A stretch of 64,000 nucleotides of DNA from Rusavskia elegans (Eukaryota > Ascomycota > Lecanoromycetes > Teloschistales > Teloschistaceae): positions 310,001 through 374,000 of the forward strand of contig SAUG01000064.1 in assembly GCA_011316305.1 (NCBI GenBank), written 5' to 3'. Positions within the stretch are counted from its first letter, which is position 1. Each line of letters opens with the position of its first letter. Made by a program: the position numbers and the translations under genes. The notes below the pieces were generated by a model. That model did no database searches, was not told the origin of the DNA, and saw only the letters and a list, made by a program, of their open reading frames with translations. Shown here in pieces: positions 9,676-21,223 of the stretch.

Positions 9676-11509
9676 TCAGTGGGACTTCTCTTTCAGGCCC
9701 ACACTCTCCAAGTCTTGTATCCTTGACTTCCTGACGAAGCTCAGCCAGCCTCGCCATACGGCAATTGTAAGCATAGTGAGCGGGATGGTCACAGCGAGGT
9801 AGATCCACCAAAGCGGGTTGACTTGGAAACGAGAACCCGAGCTCGTGTCTACCGTGAAGAAAACCATCCCGAAAAGAGTCTACACATGTATTGTATTAGA
9901 AGCCTTGCCAGGGAAGAAAAGTAGTTGCGTACTCACCGCGACGAACGTTCCTGGAAGGAAGACCATAGTCAATGCTGCAATCGTTTTCATGGCGTCGCTG
10001 TCTCGCCTCGTCTCAAATGCAATTCTTCTCGAAGCATCAGCGATAGCTATGTTCGTGCGACTATCATTCTGTGAAATGAGATTCGCGGCCTTTAGCGCTG
10101 TGCGTTAACGACATTGGAATCAGTCAACATGGGATCTGGAATGACTCACGACGCTCAGCTGAATCCGGACTCGATTACGCAGCGTCCGCACTTGTTCAAG
10201 ACTCTCCCTCGAAAGACTGGCACACAAGCTGAGTGAGGATGCCACGCCTTCTTCTACCGGCCTATGGACAGGGGGCAGGTTGAAAATCTCGCCTGTGCCG
10301 AACCGAAGCTGATTGAGAACAGAGTGTTGCGCCTGCAGCCATTCTATCCAGCCGGCCTGAAATTCCGTTGTCCGTTCAAAGAACGCAAGTTGTCCCTCGC
10401 ATAGATGCAAATCCCTCATCAGATCGTTGAGCTCCGTCGCTGCTACCCTCTGGGACTCATCAAAAACATGTGCACCCATGCCTGTTTTAGCCTCCAATTG
10501 TCGTAACGAGACATCCAAGGAATGTCGATGAGGCTCCATGAGCGCGACGTACTCCGACACCACTGTGTCTACTATTTGCATAGGACTGGTCGAACTTCGA
10601 CGGGACGGCTGGAACATCTGACCAACGGCCGATTCGACGCAATGAATCTCGTTCCCAAGAAGGAGGCAAACCGTGGTTCCCCTCAACAAATCGTGTCGAA
10701 AATAGATGGCGGAGTTAAGAAAGCTGCTTGGCAATTTGACGAATAAATCTATTCCAGGATATTGGTATACAAGACAGAATTGATGACCGCAAAAGCTAAA
10801 TCCCGACTTACGGAAATACTCTGCTCTGTTCTCGTTGAAAGCAGTATGGGTGTGGTAGCATCCGTTGTTGTTCGCAAGTATCTCTAAGAAGCGGATCGGG
10901 ACCGCCAACTCTCTTGACAGGTTTTCGAAGGCCTGTCGGGTGATTTGATAGGCACGTTGGTATCTAATACCATGTTGAGGTATGAAACTATGCAGACCAT
11001 CACATCAGCTTGGAACCTTCACTGCCAAAAAGCGTCTTACAAAATCCGAAGGTTGCGTTCGGTATCATCATGCCGTTGCTAGGTTTTCTAGTCAGCAGAT
11101 ACAAGAAATGGCATACTAATCACAGGTAATCATTTCTGGTGTGTTCCATTCCACCAGGTTTTCAGAGACCCGTGTTTTGGGATAAGACGTTGCAAGATGA
11201 AGACCCACATAGATTGCCTGAGCCTCGTTCTCAACATCGAGCTTAATTTCATTGAACAGATCTGACAATCAAAAACAAATGAACTTGTGGTGCTTATGGC
11301 ATTCGCCGCATGATGAACCTACATCCTTCACCGTTGAGCAGCTCAAAGTATGAAACGCTTGATCGATTTGATAAGCGAATAGTGTCGAGTAATTGTCTGC
11401 AGCGGAGACCATTGGTTTGCAACGGATTGTATGCTGGACTGTCAAAAGGAAAGCCTGACAAGGGCTCGAAAGAGACATGATTCCCCGAAAGCTCAGGAAT
11501 GGGGAACAT
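9676..11509 (-). CDS. CorA-like membrane protein (fungal CorA/Mg2+ transporter-like family)
   Basis: This multi-exon gene starts at MFPIPELSGNHVSFEPLSG (11509). The second exon continues from 11228 (LFNEIKLDVENEAQAIYVGL) and a further exon joins RYQRAYQITRQAFENLSREL to the long exon 10908-10120. The long exon is helical and soluble. The C-terminus has the fungal CorA-like signature ALKAANLISQNDSRTNIAIA, then TIAALTMVFLPGTFVA and TLFGMVFF (first membrane helix plus the divergent pore loop; the classical GMN is replaced by GMVFF). A second helix, WIYLAVTIPLTMLTIAVW, and a basic tail follow. The long N-terminal domain and two C-terminal helices are the CorA fold; without GMN, ion transport is unproven. 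Many ascomycetes carry expanded copies of this family, and a broken paralog tail lies 1 kb away. Confidence 0.75.
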
Positions 11510-11948
11510 GGCGCGGGTTGGGGTCCCCAGTATAATTCAAAGACTTGATCTAAAGGGAAGAAAACGTCACTGCAACTTGCTTCCTTGTGTATGTTCGACG
11601 ATCGAAGTGGGTGACTGTGAATATGGTGTTCTGTCTGTCATCTCGGCGAAGTGAACTCTGATGGAAAGAGAAAGGCAACATTTGCTACGACCTTACGCGG
11701 TGATTAGGCAAGGTTACGAGGTCTAATCAGCCTTGCGAATTCCACCGTGATCACGACGCCACCACTGCGGCTGAGGCTGAGTCGGCTGTGGCGGCGGAGG
11801 CAAACGACAGCGGGGCCTTTCGAGGCATTTATAAGGCGGGGCATCTCTTCGATTTATCCAGTCCTGAAACCTTTCAAGACCCAGATCAAGAGACACATCT
11901 ACCATCAAGCCTTTACCTTCTTTGTACTACTGGCGACATCGTCTGGTC
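11510..11948. other. Divergent intergenic region
   Basis: This is the shared upstream region between the CorA-like gene (minus) and the glycine-zipper gene (plus). Positions 11740-11800 hold a short inverted G/C-rich stretch of ccgccac and gtggcgg words. No gene is supported. Confidence 0.4.
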
Positions 11949-12684
11949 ATGTCCGACCCCTACAATCAGTATCCCCCGAATTACTCCTCCCATCAGCCTG
12001 GCTATCCACCCTACGATCAGTCGCAAGGATATGGCCAGCAGCAAGGCTACCCACCACCAGCTCCTCAATATGGTGATGCTCCTGCTGGCTATGGACCTCC
12101 CCAGAGGGTAGACTCCTATGGCCCTCCACAACATGGAGGTTTCCAGCACGGACAGGCCGGAGGACAGTATGGGTCGTACGATTCGAGCAATCCGCAAGGC
12201 CAGTCGGGCTACTAGTGAGCGGCCTCCGACTTCAACTCATCAGACCAACTACTGACCGACTGCCAGCGGCGGACCTCCCCTCCCACAAGACCAGCGGGGC
12301 TACGACCCATATCCTCAACAGCAGCCTCAGTACGGTCAATACCCACCACAGCAGCCCTCATACCACGACCCAAACGCCCCTCAACACCAGCAACAAGGCT
12401 ACCCTCCGCAAGACCCAAACAAACCATACGATCCGAATGCTCCGGAAGGCGAACGTGGACTGGGTGGTGCCATAGCCGGAGGACTGGCTGGACACTTTGC
12501 AGGCAACCGCGCGGGCGGTCACGGTTTCCTAGGCACGATTGCCGGAGCCATCGCGGGAAGCAAGCTGCAGGACAAGTACAAGGAGAAACCACATCATGGG
12601 AATCATCATGGCTCTAGTCATGGAGGAAGTCATGGTGGCAGTCAGTGGGGTGGTAGCGGTTGGGGTGGGGGTGGGAAATGGTAG
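11949..12684 (+). CDS. Gln/Pro/Tyr-rich protein with glycine-zipper 2TM-type domain, 227 aa
   Basis: Exons 11949-12214 and 12267-12684 are joined across a 52-nt GTGAGC...CCAG intron. The N-terminal 140 residues are a low-complexity YGQQQGYPPP-like repeat region, prion-like in composition. Residues from about 150 on read GLGGAIAGGLAGHFAGNRAG then FLGTIAGAIAGSKLQDKYKE: two GxxxG-rich hydrophobic segments characteristic of the glycine-zipper 2TM domain family. The C-terminus is His/Gly/Ser/Trp-rich (HHGSSHGGSHGG, ending GGGGKW) and could bind metal. I chose the ATG of MSDPYNQYPPN; an upstream in-frame ATG at 11922 would add a short unlikely leader. Such proteins are common and uncharacterised in ascomycetes; a role in stress granules or membranes is speculation. 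Confidence 0.8.
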
Positions 12685-13345
12685 TTTGAAGGAACAACGA
12701 TCAACATGATGAGATCGAGACGATAGAGGTATTTTCGGTGGACGGCAACCATAGCTTTAGGATTTGGTAGTAAACTTTTGCTAGGATGTGAGGCTCAAGT
12801 CTGCCCCCTCCCCTCGCTCGGCTATTCATCACGTGTCTTTTCCTGCGGTGCTTGGCAGCGTCTGTTCCTTTCAATAAGAGGTATTGTTATTCAAAGACGG
12901 TACCATCCAGGTCAAGACCGAGCGACATCCCTTATCTTTGGTGATTGGTAGATACTCACATGTGCATTATCGTGGGTCCCCCGGTCAAGCTTTTCTTACT
13001 CTGTTATGCGTCGCGCCTGCTCGATTGACTCCCACACATTCCCTTCTCAGGATACTACCCTGTCCTGGCAGCAATCAGGAGATACTGTCGTCGGTCCCAT
13101 TCTGTAGTTCACTGTTGGCTCTTGTACTCGTGTTTCTTTGACATCGGTCTGGACTGGATCCCAATTGCTGCAAAGTTTCTGCAGGAATCCACATTTGTGT
13201 CTTGGCCTCTCCCGTACCATTTCACAATCTCTTGGTGGGCATTGACAGCTCACAAGACCCGCATTCTAGTCCAGTATCTTTTCTTCTTCTCGCCCTGTCA
13301 ATATGGATGTCCCTTAGGTGTTTGTCACCTCTTCCTCCGCCCACT
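12685..13345. other. Intergenic and 5' leader of the RdRP gene
   Basis: No gene is supported. The frame of the downstream RdRP stays open upstream to 13202, but that extension (MASPVPFHN...) lacks family similarity. The ATG at 13346 begins the conserved N-terminus. Confidence 0.5.
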
Positions 13346-16300
13346 ATGGAAGTCTTTGTCCGCAACCTCCCACAGGAGGCCACTGAGAAGCAAGTCAAGC
13401 AATATTTCCGCCCTATCCTCGCCGAATTGAGCATCAACGTCTTCCACTGCCAGAAACCCCGAAACAAAGGATACGCGAAGATCACACTCCCAGATCGCCA
13501 ACTTGGCCAGCATTTCTTGGATGTCCATGGCCAACTCACACCAGGCTTTGAAGGATTTAGAACAGTCAAGAAGCAGCTTCGCCACATGAACCGACCACTT
13601 AATTGCAGTTTGAGCAACAACACCCCGGACGAGTACGTTCTCAAAAGTCTGGAGAGGGAGCAGGTCGAAAAGGCCCTTGCTAAGTGGCGCCCCGTCCCCA
13701 CACCCAAAGCCCCAGCAGCCGACAACAAACGAACACGCCGGATCTTCGACTTCAATATCATCCATTGCGGCGCCATGGACTATGTCGGAAGCGACCTTGC
13801 CTTTGTCCCCTACTATGGACAAATCAGGAGTGGCCGCCTAACTTTCGCTCGCCGATTCGTCTTGGTTGAATTCAACCCATCGATTGTGACAACTTCGGCT
13901 CAACAGATGGAGATTCCTTACTCAAGTATTCAATCACTGATGACGGGCAGGTCTACCAACCCATATGTCACCTTTTCTCTTGCGGTGGCTCCCAAGTTTT
14001 ATGAGAAGGTGCCTCTTAACGAGAATAATCTGATCGACCGTGTGAATTCACTAGCTTTGAAGTATTCCCCGAAAAATCAGAATGTGCCTAACCGTCGCCG
14101 CACCACTGCCATCGATTCGTCACATCGAGCTATTGTCGCCAGTTGTCTGTGCTATCGCTTCCAAGTTTATCCAGCGGACGTTGCATGTATCCTAGCACTG
14201 AAACGACTACCGGGCTATCCTGACATCATCCCCTGGGACACGGCTGTGCTCAAACAGACCGCTTTCCATGTCCAGATGACGCATCTCAACGGGGCACTCA
14301 ATGCAAACCAGTACCAGGAGTATCCTTTCGAACTGAAATTTCAGCTACAAAGGCTCGCTCAGAACGGTTACCTGCCACCATATAAGGTCATTCAATTGAT
14401 GCAAATGATGAGACAGACGTTTCCAAATGCGGATACTTCATCACTAGCCGATGCTGTGCGAAAGCTGGCCTGCCACATCCCCTACCCAGGTGCAGAGACG
14501 GAAGCTACCGAGCTCTCTTTGCATACGCTGCGGGATCTGCTAGTGAACAACTACAACAAGACAATACGTGAGAGACAATATTCGAAAGATCTCTCTACAA
14601 AGTATGAGCAGATCGCCATGATATACAAAGCTATGGTGACCCCTGCTGGAATCTACCTCTCGGGACCAGAACCTGAAATGAAGAATCGTGTCCTACGCAA
14701 ATACTCTGCCTTCACAAGCTTTTTCCTTCAGGTCAATTTTGCGGACGAGGACGGAGAACAGATACGGTATGACCGCACAACTTCTCTTGAGGGCGTGTAC
14801 CAGGAGCGATTCAAGGTGGTACTGGAAGGAAATATAACGATAGCAGGTCGCCCATATGAGGTATAAGTCCCAATCATGCCATACTGAGATACATCGAGGC
14901 ATTGAGTTTCCAAAAGCCTTCAGAAATAACTGACCGTCGTTCACAGTTTCTTGGGTTCTCTCACTCTTCCTTGCGGGCACAGACCTGCTGGTTCATGGCA
15001 CCATTTGTGTGGGAAGGGGACTTACGTCACGCGAGAGCTGTCATCAAAGACTTAGGGGACTTCAGCGCCATCCGGTCTCCTGCGAAATGTGCAGCAAGAA
15101 TTGGTCAAGCTTTTTCTCAGGCGTTCAGCTCGGTGAAGATCCCAGAACATGCATTTCGACATTTGCCGGAAGTCGAAAATCTCGATGTCCACAACATTCG
15201 TCGAACCTTCAGCGATGGCGTCGGTACATGTTCTAAAGCGATCCTGAGATTGATATGGGCAGCTTATGCTCAGTCACGTACCTGGAAGCCGACAGTCTGT
15301 CAGATTCGCTATGCAGGTCAGTCCGAATACAGCCCCTGACCCGAAGAGATGAGCGATCTCCCTGCTGCGTTTGCTCCTCCATGGATTGCAATGGTATCAT
15401 TGGCTGATCTATATCACAGGAGCTAAGGGGATGATCTCCCTGGACGATCGGCTCGAAGGCGAAGTATTATGCCTTCGCCCTTCGATGATCAAATTCGAGG
15501 CAATCTCGGATCGAATTGAGATTTGTGGCGCTGGCTTCAAGCCGTTGAATATGTATCTTAACCGTCAGCTGATCAAGATTCTGGAGGACCTGGGTGTTCC
15601 ATACCAATCCTTCCTCGACCTTCAGGATGAAGCCGTGGAACAGCTCCGGATCACTACGGAGAATCCGATCAACGCAGGCTATTATTTGCAGCGTAATGAT
15701 ATCGGGAAAGCTGCCAGGCTTTCTTGGCTCGTGCGAAAGCTATCCTATATCGGAATGTCTTTCAGCGATGATGGATTCTTACGTGACACTCTTGAGCTGG
15801 CGGTACTAATCCAGCTGCGGAAGTTGAAGTATCGTTCACGCATTTACGTCGAGCGTGGCATGACTGTTTACGGTAAGCCTAATCGCCCGGGCTGCGAAGC
15901 AACGCTAACATACTGCGAGGTATCATGGACGAAACAGGATTCCTGAAGGAAGGCCAAATATACTGCTCCGTGCAAAACGAAAAGTCGGCCTTGGTACTTA
16001 CAGGTCGTGTGGTCATCACAAGAAGCCCAGCAATGCACCCAGGGGATGTCCAGTGTGTCACTGCTGTCGATGCACCCCTCGATTCGCCCCTGCGCTCCGT
16101 TCATAACTGCGTGGTTTTCAGCAGCAAAGGCGATCGCGACCTCCCTTCTCAGCTAAGTGGCGGAGATCTCGATGGGGACCTGTACAACGTCATCTACGAC
16201 GCCACTCTAATGCCCACGAAGTTGTCTACTCCCGCAGACTACGAAACGGCTAGACCGATTGATATTGGTAGAGAAGTCCTGCGATCGGATATGACGGAGT

Positions 16301-17288
16301 TCTTCGTCAAGTTCATGGAGAATGACCAGCTTGGCCGCCTTGCAACGTTGCACCAGACACTCGCGGACCAGAAACCACAAGGTGTATTTGATCCTGACTG
16401 CATTCTCCTTGCTGAGATGTGTTCTACTGCAGTGGATTTCTCGAAGACTGGCATTCCGGTAAGTGCTTGATATGGCTGAATTCGCTGACGCTAACCTCTG
16501 CTATAGGTCGATCTTACCAGAATACCCAGGTCATCGAATGTCAAGCCTGATTTTCAGGCGCCTGGTCCCCGAGTCCTCATCGAGAAGTCCATCACAATAG
16601 AAGCAAATGACGAGCAGGATGGAGACGAGGAGGATGACGTGGTAGAGGAAGCCCCAGCTACTAGATATTACGAAAGCACCAAAGTATTGGGACAGCTCTA
16701 CCGTGCAATCGATGAGCACGCATTCTTCGAACAAATTCAACGGCAGTCGAGATCAACAAGGACATCACATTCATCTAGTCTGGCGGAACGGGTGTGGCAG
16801 TATGTGCGAAGGGAAACGGCGCTGATGCAGTACGAGCATTACCTGCCATTCGCGCGCGATACCAGAGACGCGTGAGTACATCTCAGCAATGGCTGCTTCG
16901 TGATGCTGATTTGAGGTTCAGGTACGAAGACAACATGGCCGACACAATGCTGGAAAACTCCTTCCACCCAACACATTTCGTCTCCGAAGTCGAGGTATTC
17001 GCCGGCGAGCTGCTAGGCAAATATGGAGCGCCGAATAAACGACAGCGGGAAACTTCAACGAGCATGAAAGAGAAGCATGATCGAGATGTAGCATACACGG
17101 TACAATGTATTCTCCACGGCCAGGACGACGACCTTAGCACGGTAGAAGCATTGGAGAGGAGTATCGCGTGTTTGTACGTTGCTATTCATGAGGCACGGAC
17201 GAAGGGACGTTTTGGCAGACTTGTGAGCTTTACGTGGGTTGCGGCAGCTGTTTGTTTGAGGGAGGTGGAGAAGTTTGTTGGGAGTTGA
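13346..17288 (+). CDS. RNA-dependent RNA polymerase of the RNA-silencing pathway, 1202 aa
   Basis: Six exons (13346-14860, 14947-15316, 15420-15872, 15920-16458, 16507-16871, 16922-17288) sum to 3609 nt, exactly 1203 codons. The N-terminus MEVFVRNLPQEATEKQVKQY is an RRM-like fold, as in Rdp1/SAD-1-type fungal enzymes. The catalytic core follows: YEFLGFSHSSLRAQTCWF, then GAKGMISLDDRL, MNEG-region equivalents, and the hallmark metal-binding loop LSGGDLDGDLYNVIYD with all three aspartates of DxDGD. The enzyme copies single-stranded RNA into dsRNA that Dicer then cuts, so it acts upstream of Argonaute in quelling or meiotic silencing. All catalytic landmarks are intact and no stop interrupts the exons. 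An Argonaute gene lies about 26 kb away on the other strand. Which of the fungal RdRP paralog groups (QDE-1, SAD-1 or RRP-3) it belongs to would need a tree. Confidence 0.93.
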
Positions 17289-17976
17289 TGCTGTGGCCGG
17301 CTTGGGTCTGACTGTACGTGTTGTAGGTTTTGCTTGGACTGGACTTGAGATACCCGATCTCGGCGCTCGTGAGAAAAATGGGCAAGGGAGAGCTGGGGCA
17401 AATGCATGAAGTGCAAGGTGGATGTGGACTTGCATTTGAGCTTCGAGGTACCTCTGTAGGGTAGGAGAGTCTCGACTGGCGGAATGGAATCCGCGTTCTG
17501 ATGAGCCATCCAAAATGGGAAAGTGCGCGAAAGCTTGATTTTCCTGGATCCGATCAGAGTAAGTACCTCCGTCCGCTTATCGGAGCGCGATAAAGAGAGC
17601 GAGTCAGCCAGCCCACCACCGAGAGATGCCCACTTTGTGCCAGTGATCACCAACCGAAATGTCATGCGCTACGCCCTGCTATCTTGTGCGGACCGCTCGA
17701 TATGCATCTACTAGCGGTCCTGCCCGAACTCCGTGTGATTCATGAGCTAGGCTACACTCAACGCGGGGGTCTTCTGGCTACTTGAACGTAACATCTTGAC
17801 TTCTTCACTTTCTTCTTCCCTTCTCTTTCTTCTCTCCCTACTACTTGTGGTTGTCTCGATGGATCCCCCAATCGAAGCTCCATAAGAGACCCGATCATGA
17901 TCTCTCCGGTCATTTCCCAGCGATAACACCCACCGGACTCTCCGAAGGCCGGATGAGAGATAGATGAGGCCTGGCC
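17289..17976. other. Intergenic region with pyrimidine-rich promoter tract
   Basis: Between the RdRP stop and the PQ-loop gene. Positions 17795-17845 are a C/T-rich tract (cttcttcactttcttcttcc and similar), the kind of core-promoter element common just upstream of fungal start sites. No gene is supported. Confidence 0.45.
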
Positions 17977-19260
17977 ATGTCTCTATCGACAGCACTCGAG
18001 CACTGCGGTCCCACAAGCCATTTCCTCGCCGCTATCTCAGCGACATTTCATTTGTGTATACCAACACCTCTTGCCCTGCTTTCCACTGCTCTTGGCATCC
18101 TCAGTATCATATCCTGGCTCTTCGCCCAGGTGCCGCAATTGGTCAAGAACTACAAGCTCAAATCGGCGTCCGGCCTTTCCATCTACTTTCTCGCGGGATG
18201 GTTGCTTGGAGATTTGGCCAACCTCCTGGGAGCGCTCCTGACCAGGCAGGCGGCCTGGCAGGTCGTGGTAGCAGCATACTACGTCACCGTTGATGTCTGC
18301 CTCGTGACTCAGTACTTCTGGTACTCACATTACAAGCCCTGGCGGGTGAAGAGGCTGAGCGCTTCAGATCTGGGCTACAATGATCCCGAAGACGGTACTG
18401 CAACAGAACCCCTGATGGGTATGACTCTATCTCCGGACGCAGCACGTTCCGGCAGTAAAGCCAGGACGATTGGCAGAAACGCAGACGGACAACCCGAGCC
18501 GCCTACAGAGCCAAAGTCAATCGGCAAAAGCCTGTTTCGCAACTTGAACTACTCCTGGTCCCCGAAAGAGAAGACCACGCCCAACAGCTCCTACCGCAGT
18601 ATTCGACGTCCCCACGGCTCCCCCAACTCCGGGATATCACCCAACACCCTCTTGCTGATATCCTTCCTCTTTGCCATCCTGGCCAAAGCATCACCGATCG
18701 ACTCTCTTAACCAAACACCCGCATTCTCCGCAGCCAGCGAAAACGACTCCCTCGAAACAGCGGGACGTATCTTCTCCTGGATGTCCACCGTCATCTACCT
18801 GGGCTCCCGCCTTCCGCAGATCCTCAAAAACTACCGACGCCGATCTACCGCCGGTCTCTCACCCATTATGTTCCTCGCCGCGTTCTTCGGCAACTTCTTC
18901 TACAGCTGCGCTCTGCTCGCGAACCCGCTCGCCTGGAACAATTCGCCGCCCTACGGCCTCCACGGCTGGGCCGGCAACGAGGGAAGCAATCGTATAACGT
19001 GGGTCAGTCTCGCGATCCCCTTCTTCCTCGGTGCGGCGGGCGTAGTGGCTATGGATGCTATCGTAGGGGTACAATTTCTGATGTATGGCGAGAACGACTC
19101 CGAGGCGCCGGTGAAGGTGGTAGTTGTGCAGGATGAAAGAGGAAGGAGTCAGTGGCGGAAGGTGAGTGGGTGGATGAGAGGATGGGTGCCGAGTCCCGCG
19201 CCTAGAAGGGAAGGAGAGGATGAGTTCTTGGGGAGAGAGAGGGGATATGGGGCTATATGA
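17977..19260 (+). CDS. PQ-loop repeat protein, Ypq/PQLC2-like vacuolar cationic amino acid transporter
   Basis: This intronless frame of 427 residues carries two PQ-loop units, each a pair of helices around a Pro-Gln turn: FAQVPQLVKNYKLKSASGLS early on and GSRLPQILKNYRRRSTAGLS in the C-terminal half. Seven hydrophobic helices can be counted, split by a long hydrophilic loop (about residues 125-220) as in yeast Ypq1-3 and animal PQLC2, which export basic amino acids from vacuoles or lysosomes. The start MSLSTALEHCGPTS precedes the first helix closely. The length matches the family in filamentous fungi. A dileucine-like sorting signal is not obvious. The C-terminal 60 residues are hydrophilic and G-rich at the DNA level. 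Confidence 0.88.
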   Translation: MSLSTALEHCGPTSHFLAAISATFHLCIPTPLALLSTALGILSIISWLFAQVPQLVKNYKLKSASGLSIYFLAGWLLGDLANLLGALLTRQAAWQVVVAAYYVTVDVCLVTQYFWYSHYKPWRVKRLSASDLGYNDPEDGTATEPLMGMTLSPDAARSGSKARTIGRNADGQPEPPTEPKSIGKSLFRNLNYSWSPKEKTTPNSSYRSIRRPHGSPNSGISPNTLLLISFLFAILAKASPIDSLNQTPAFSAASENDSLETAGRIFSWMSTVIYLGSRLPQILKNYRRRSTAGLSPIMFLAAFFGNFFYSCALLANPLAWNNSPPYGLHGWAGNEGSNRITWVSLAIPFFLGAAGVVAMDAIVGVQFLMYGENDSEAPVKVVVVQDERGRSQWRKVSGWMRGWVPSPAPRREGEDEFLGRERGYGAI

Positions 19261-20452
19261 AATATTGGAAGTAGCAAGTATGGGGGACGAATAAATAATG
19301 CATATTGCTAGATGAAATGATGGGGAGCATGGGCACTGGATGGATGCATGAGCTTGGATTAGCGGGTTTGCTATGGCGGGATGATTACAACAATTATGAG
19401 GATTCAGTGCATCGAAATCCGTACATAGCGCCGATCAATCAGTGGCGATAAGGTAGACCTTCTCGTTTCTGTCACGCGGCAGGAGTATTTCTCTGGTTTT
19501 CGTCGGATCGATTATCCATCATTGACGGTGTGGTGGTGGTCGCGGTCTCGGTTATCTTGGGGTGGTTGCAAGTCGTGGTGTTGTCGCTCCAGCCTATAGA
19601 GAGCGACTTGATCCTTCTCTATCGGATATTCCGCAGTAGCTCTGCTTGTATGCATGGAAGAAATTACATGTGGAAAGGAATTTAGAAGTGATCATGACAA
19701 GTCCGGCCGGGCAAGTGTAGGCGCTCGGGTAGCATTAAGCGAACAAATCACGACGCGTCCTATAACGGAAGTTTGTTTCAACATCGGACGCTCCCTCGGC
19801 TGGCAGCAAGCAGGAGTTGCAGCAAGTGTCAGAGCTCGGAGCTTCCTGCATGTTGGCTGGCTTTGCAGGTCTCCAGCAAGCCACGCCAACTACCCAGCTA
19901 TTCCTGGACGGGATTCGTTTCATGATGCATATTTCTCAGTCCTCGTTGTGTTACACACCCAACTTGGCCGTTAGCTACGTGTGGTGAAGAGGTGACGAGA
20001 GAAGCCCCCCCACCGTGGCCGCTTCTTCACCCGGAGGTCTCATTCTCTTCTCTCCATCTCGAAATTCATCTTCATTACTGCTCTCTGCTTTCGACTTCTT
20101 CCACAGTCTGAATCTCTACTCGCTATCCATCCCGAGAGATCCTGACTATTTCGTCGAGAGGCGCAGCTGCCGTCGGGCCCTCATTTCGGACCTTTCCTTG
20201 TCTGACGTATATCGACACGTTGCGCTCTTTCACCGCTGTAGCTGGATTGCAGTACTGATTACTGAGCCTTCTTCCCCTTCTCAAAGCAGCTTGATGCTCC
20301 TACCACGCTCGTAGTGACCATTGTTTCTACCTACAGCTACCCAACCGACCCGAATATTTCGCATCTTTTCCTACCCTGATCACCGAGCCCGATAATCGCG
20401 AAGCTGTCACAAGGCATCGAACCTTTTGATCCCGCCCTGCATTCCAGAAACA
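19261..20452. other. Intergenic region, no supported gene
   Basis: A long spacer with only short frames. The part from about 20040 to 20450 is C/T-rich and probably the promoter and 5' leader of the GPI-protein gene, whose ATG context (aacaATGcg) is good. Confidence 0.45.
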
Positions 20453-21223
20453 ATGCGATTGCCCCGGTGGATCATAGTGGCCAGCACTTTCCTCTTTATT
20501 CCTTACACCCTCGCCCACTTTTCTCTCTCCAAGCTGCAGCCTATTTCGGGATTCTCAGATGCTTGCACAAAAGTCTACGACACACCTCTCACCGACTGCG
20601 CACTGTCAGATTTCTACCAAGGAAATACCTGTTCGTCAGGATGCGTCACCTTTCTGGAAGATCTGACAGCGCGTTTGAACGAGGAATGTAAAGGCATCAC
20701 GGCATTACCAAACACCTTGATCGGTATGTTCTTCAATAGGACGGCGATTCAGCAACTCTGTGGGGGGACACAAGGTACCACGGATTCTGCCGGTGGCGCA
20801 GACTCTGTTGAAAGTGCAACGGTCGAGAGCACTTCAGCAACATCTTCTCGGTCCTCGACCAGCACCACATCGACTGCCGTTGAAACCGCCACCATGACAG
20901 CTACTTCCACAACGTCGACGGCATTGCCTTCAACCGCCTCATCGACACTGACCTCCGTGGTCCCATCCAGTACCGCAAATGCAGGGCAAGATTCAGGTGA
21001 CGGATCATCGACTGCCACAGCTGGTCGAAGCTCAACAACCGGCCCTAGCGATGCGCAAGGGAGTTCCACCAGCACAGATCCAAACGGTGGCAGCGGAGGT
21101 GGCGGCAATAACGACGGCACTGGCGGGACCGTACTGGAGGCTGCCTCGACTGGCAATATCAAGAGCATACATGGCCTATATTCATGCAGCGCCTGTCTCG
21201 CTCTTGTAATGTGGATTATATGA
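20453..21223 (+). CDS. GPI-anchored Ser/Thr-rich cell-surface protein
   Basis: The single exon encodes about 256 residues from MRLPRWIIVASTFLFIPYTL, a clear signal peptide. The N-terminal mature domain (about 90 residues) has eight spaced cysteines in the pattern DACTKVYDTPLTDC, NTCSSGC, EECKG and LCGG, a fungal extracellular module of DUF7729 type in my judgement. Then comes a 110-residue Ser/Thr-rich stalk expected to be O-mannosylated, a GGSGGGGNNDG spacer, and a C-terminal hydrophobic tail (SCSACLALVMWII) after a small-residue omega-site region near STGN. That is a complete GPI-anchor arrangement, so the protein should sit on the plasma membrane or wall. A longer start at 20426 is in frame but would weaken the signal peptide. 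Confidence 0.8.
   Translation: MRLPRWIIVASTFLFIPYTLAHFSLSKLQPISGFSDACTKVYDTPLTDCALSDFYQGNTCSSGCVTFLEDLTARLNEECKGITALPNTLIGMFFNRTAIQQLCGGTQGTTDSAGGADSVESATVESTSATSSRSSTSTTSTAVETATMTATSTTSTALPSTASSTLTSVVPSSTANAGQDSGDGSSTATAGRSSTTGPSDAQGSSTSTDPNGGSGGGGNNDGTGGTVLEAASTGNIKSIHGLYSCSACLALVMWII

Noticed and set aside
13202..13345. Upstream extension of the RdRP frame from an earlier ATG
   Set aside because: The 48 extra residues are unlike the family; the RRM-like start MEVFVRNLP fits the ATG at 13346.
13222..13822. Long minus-strand frames opposite the start of the RdRP gene
   Set aside because: They mirror the RdRP first exon; no independent start or domain.
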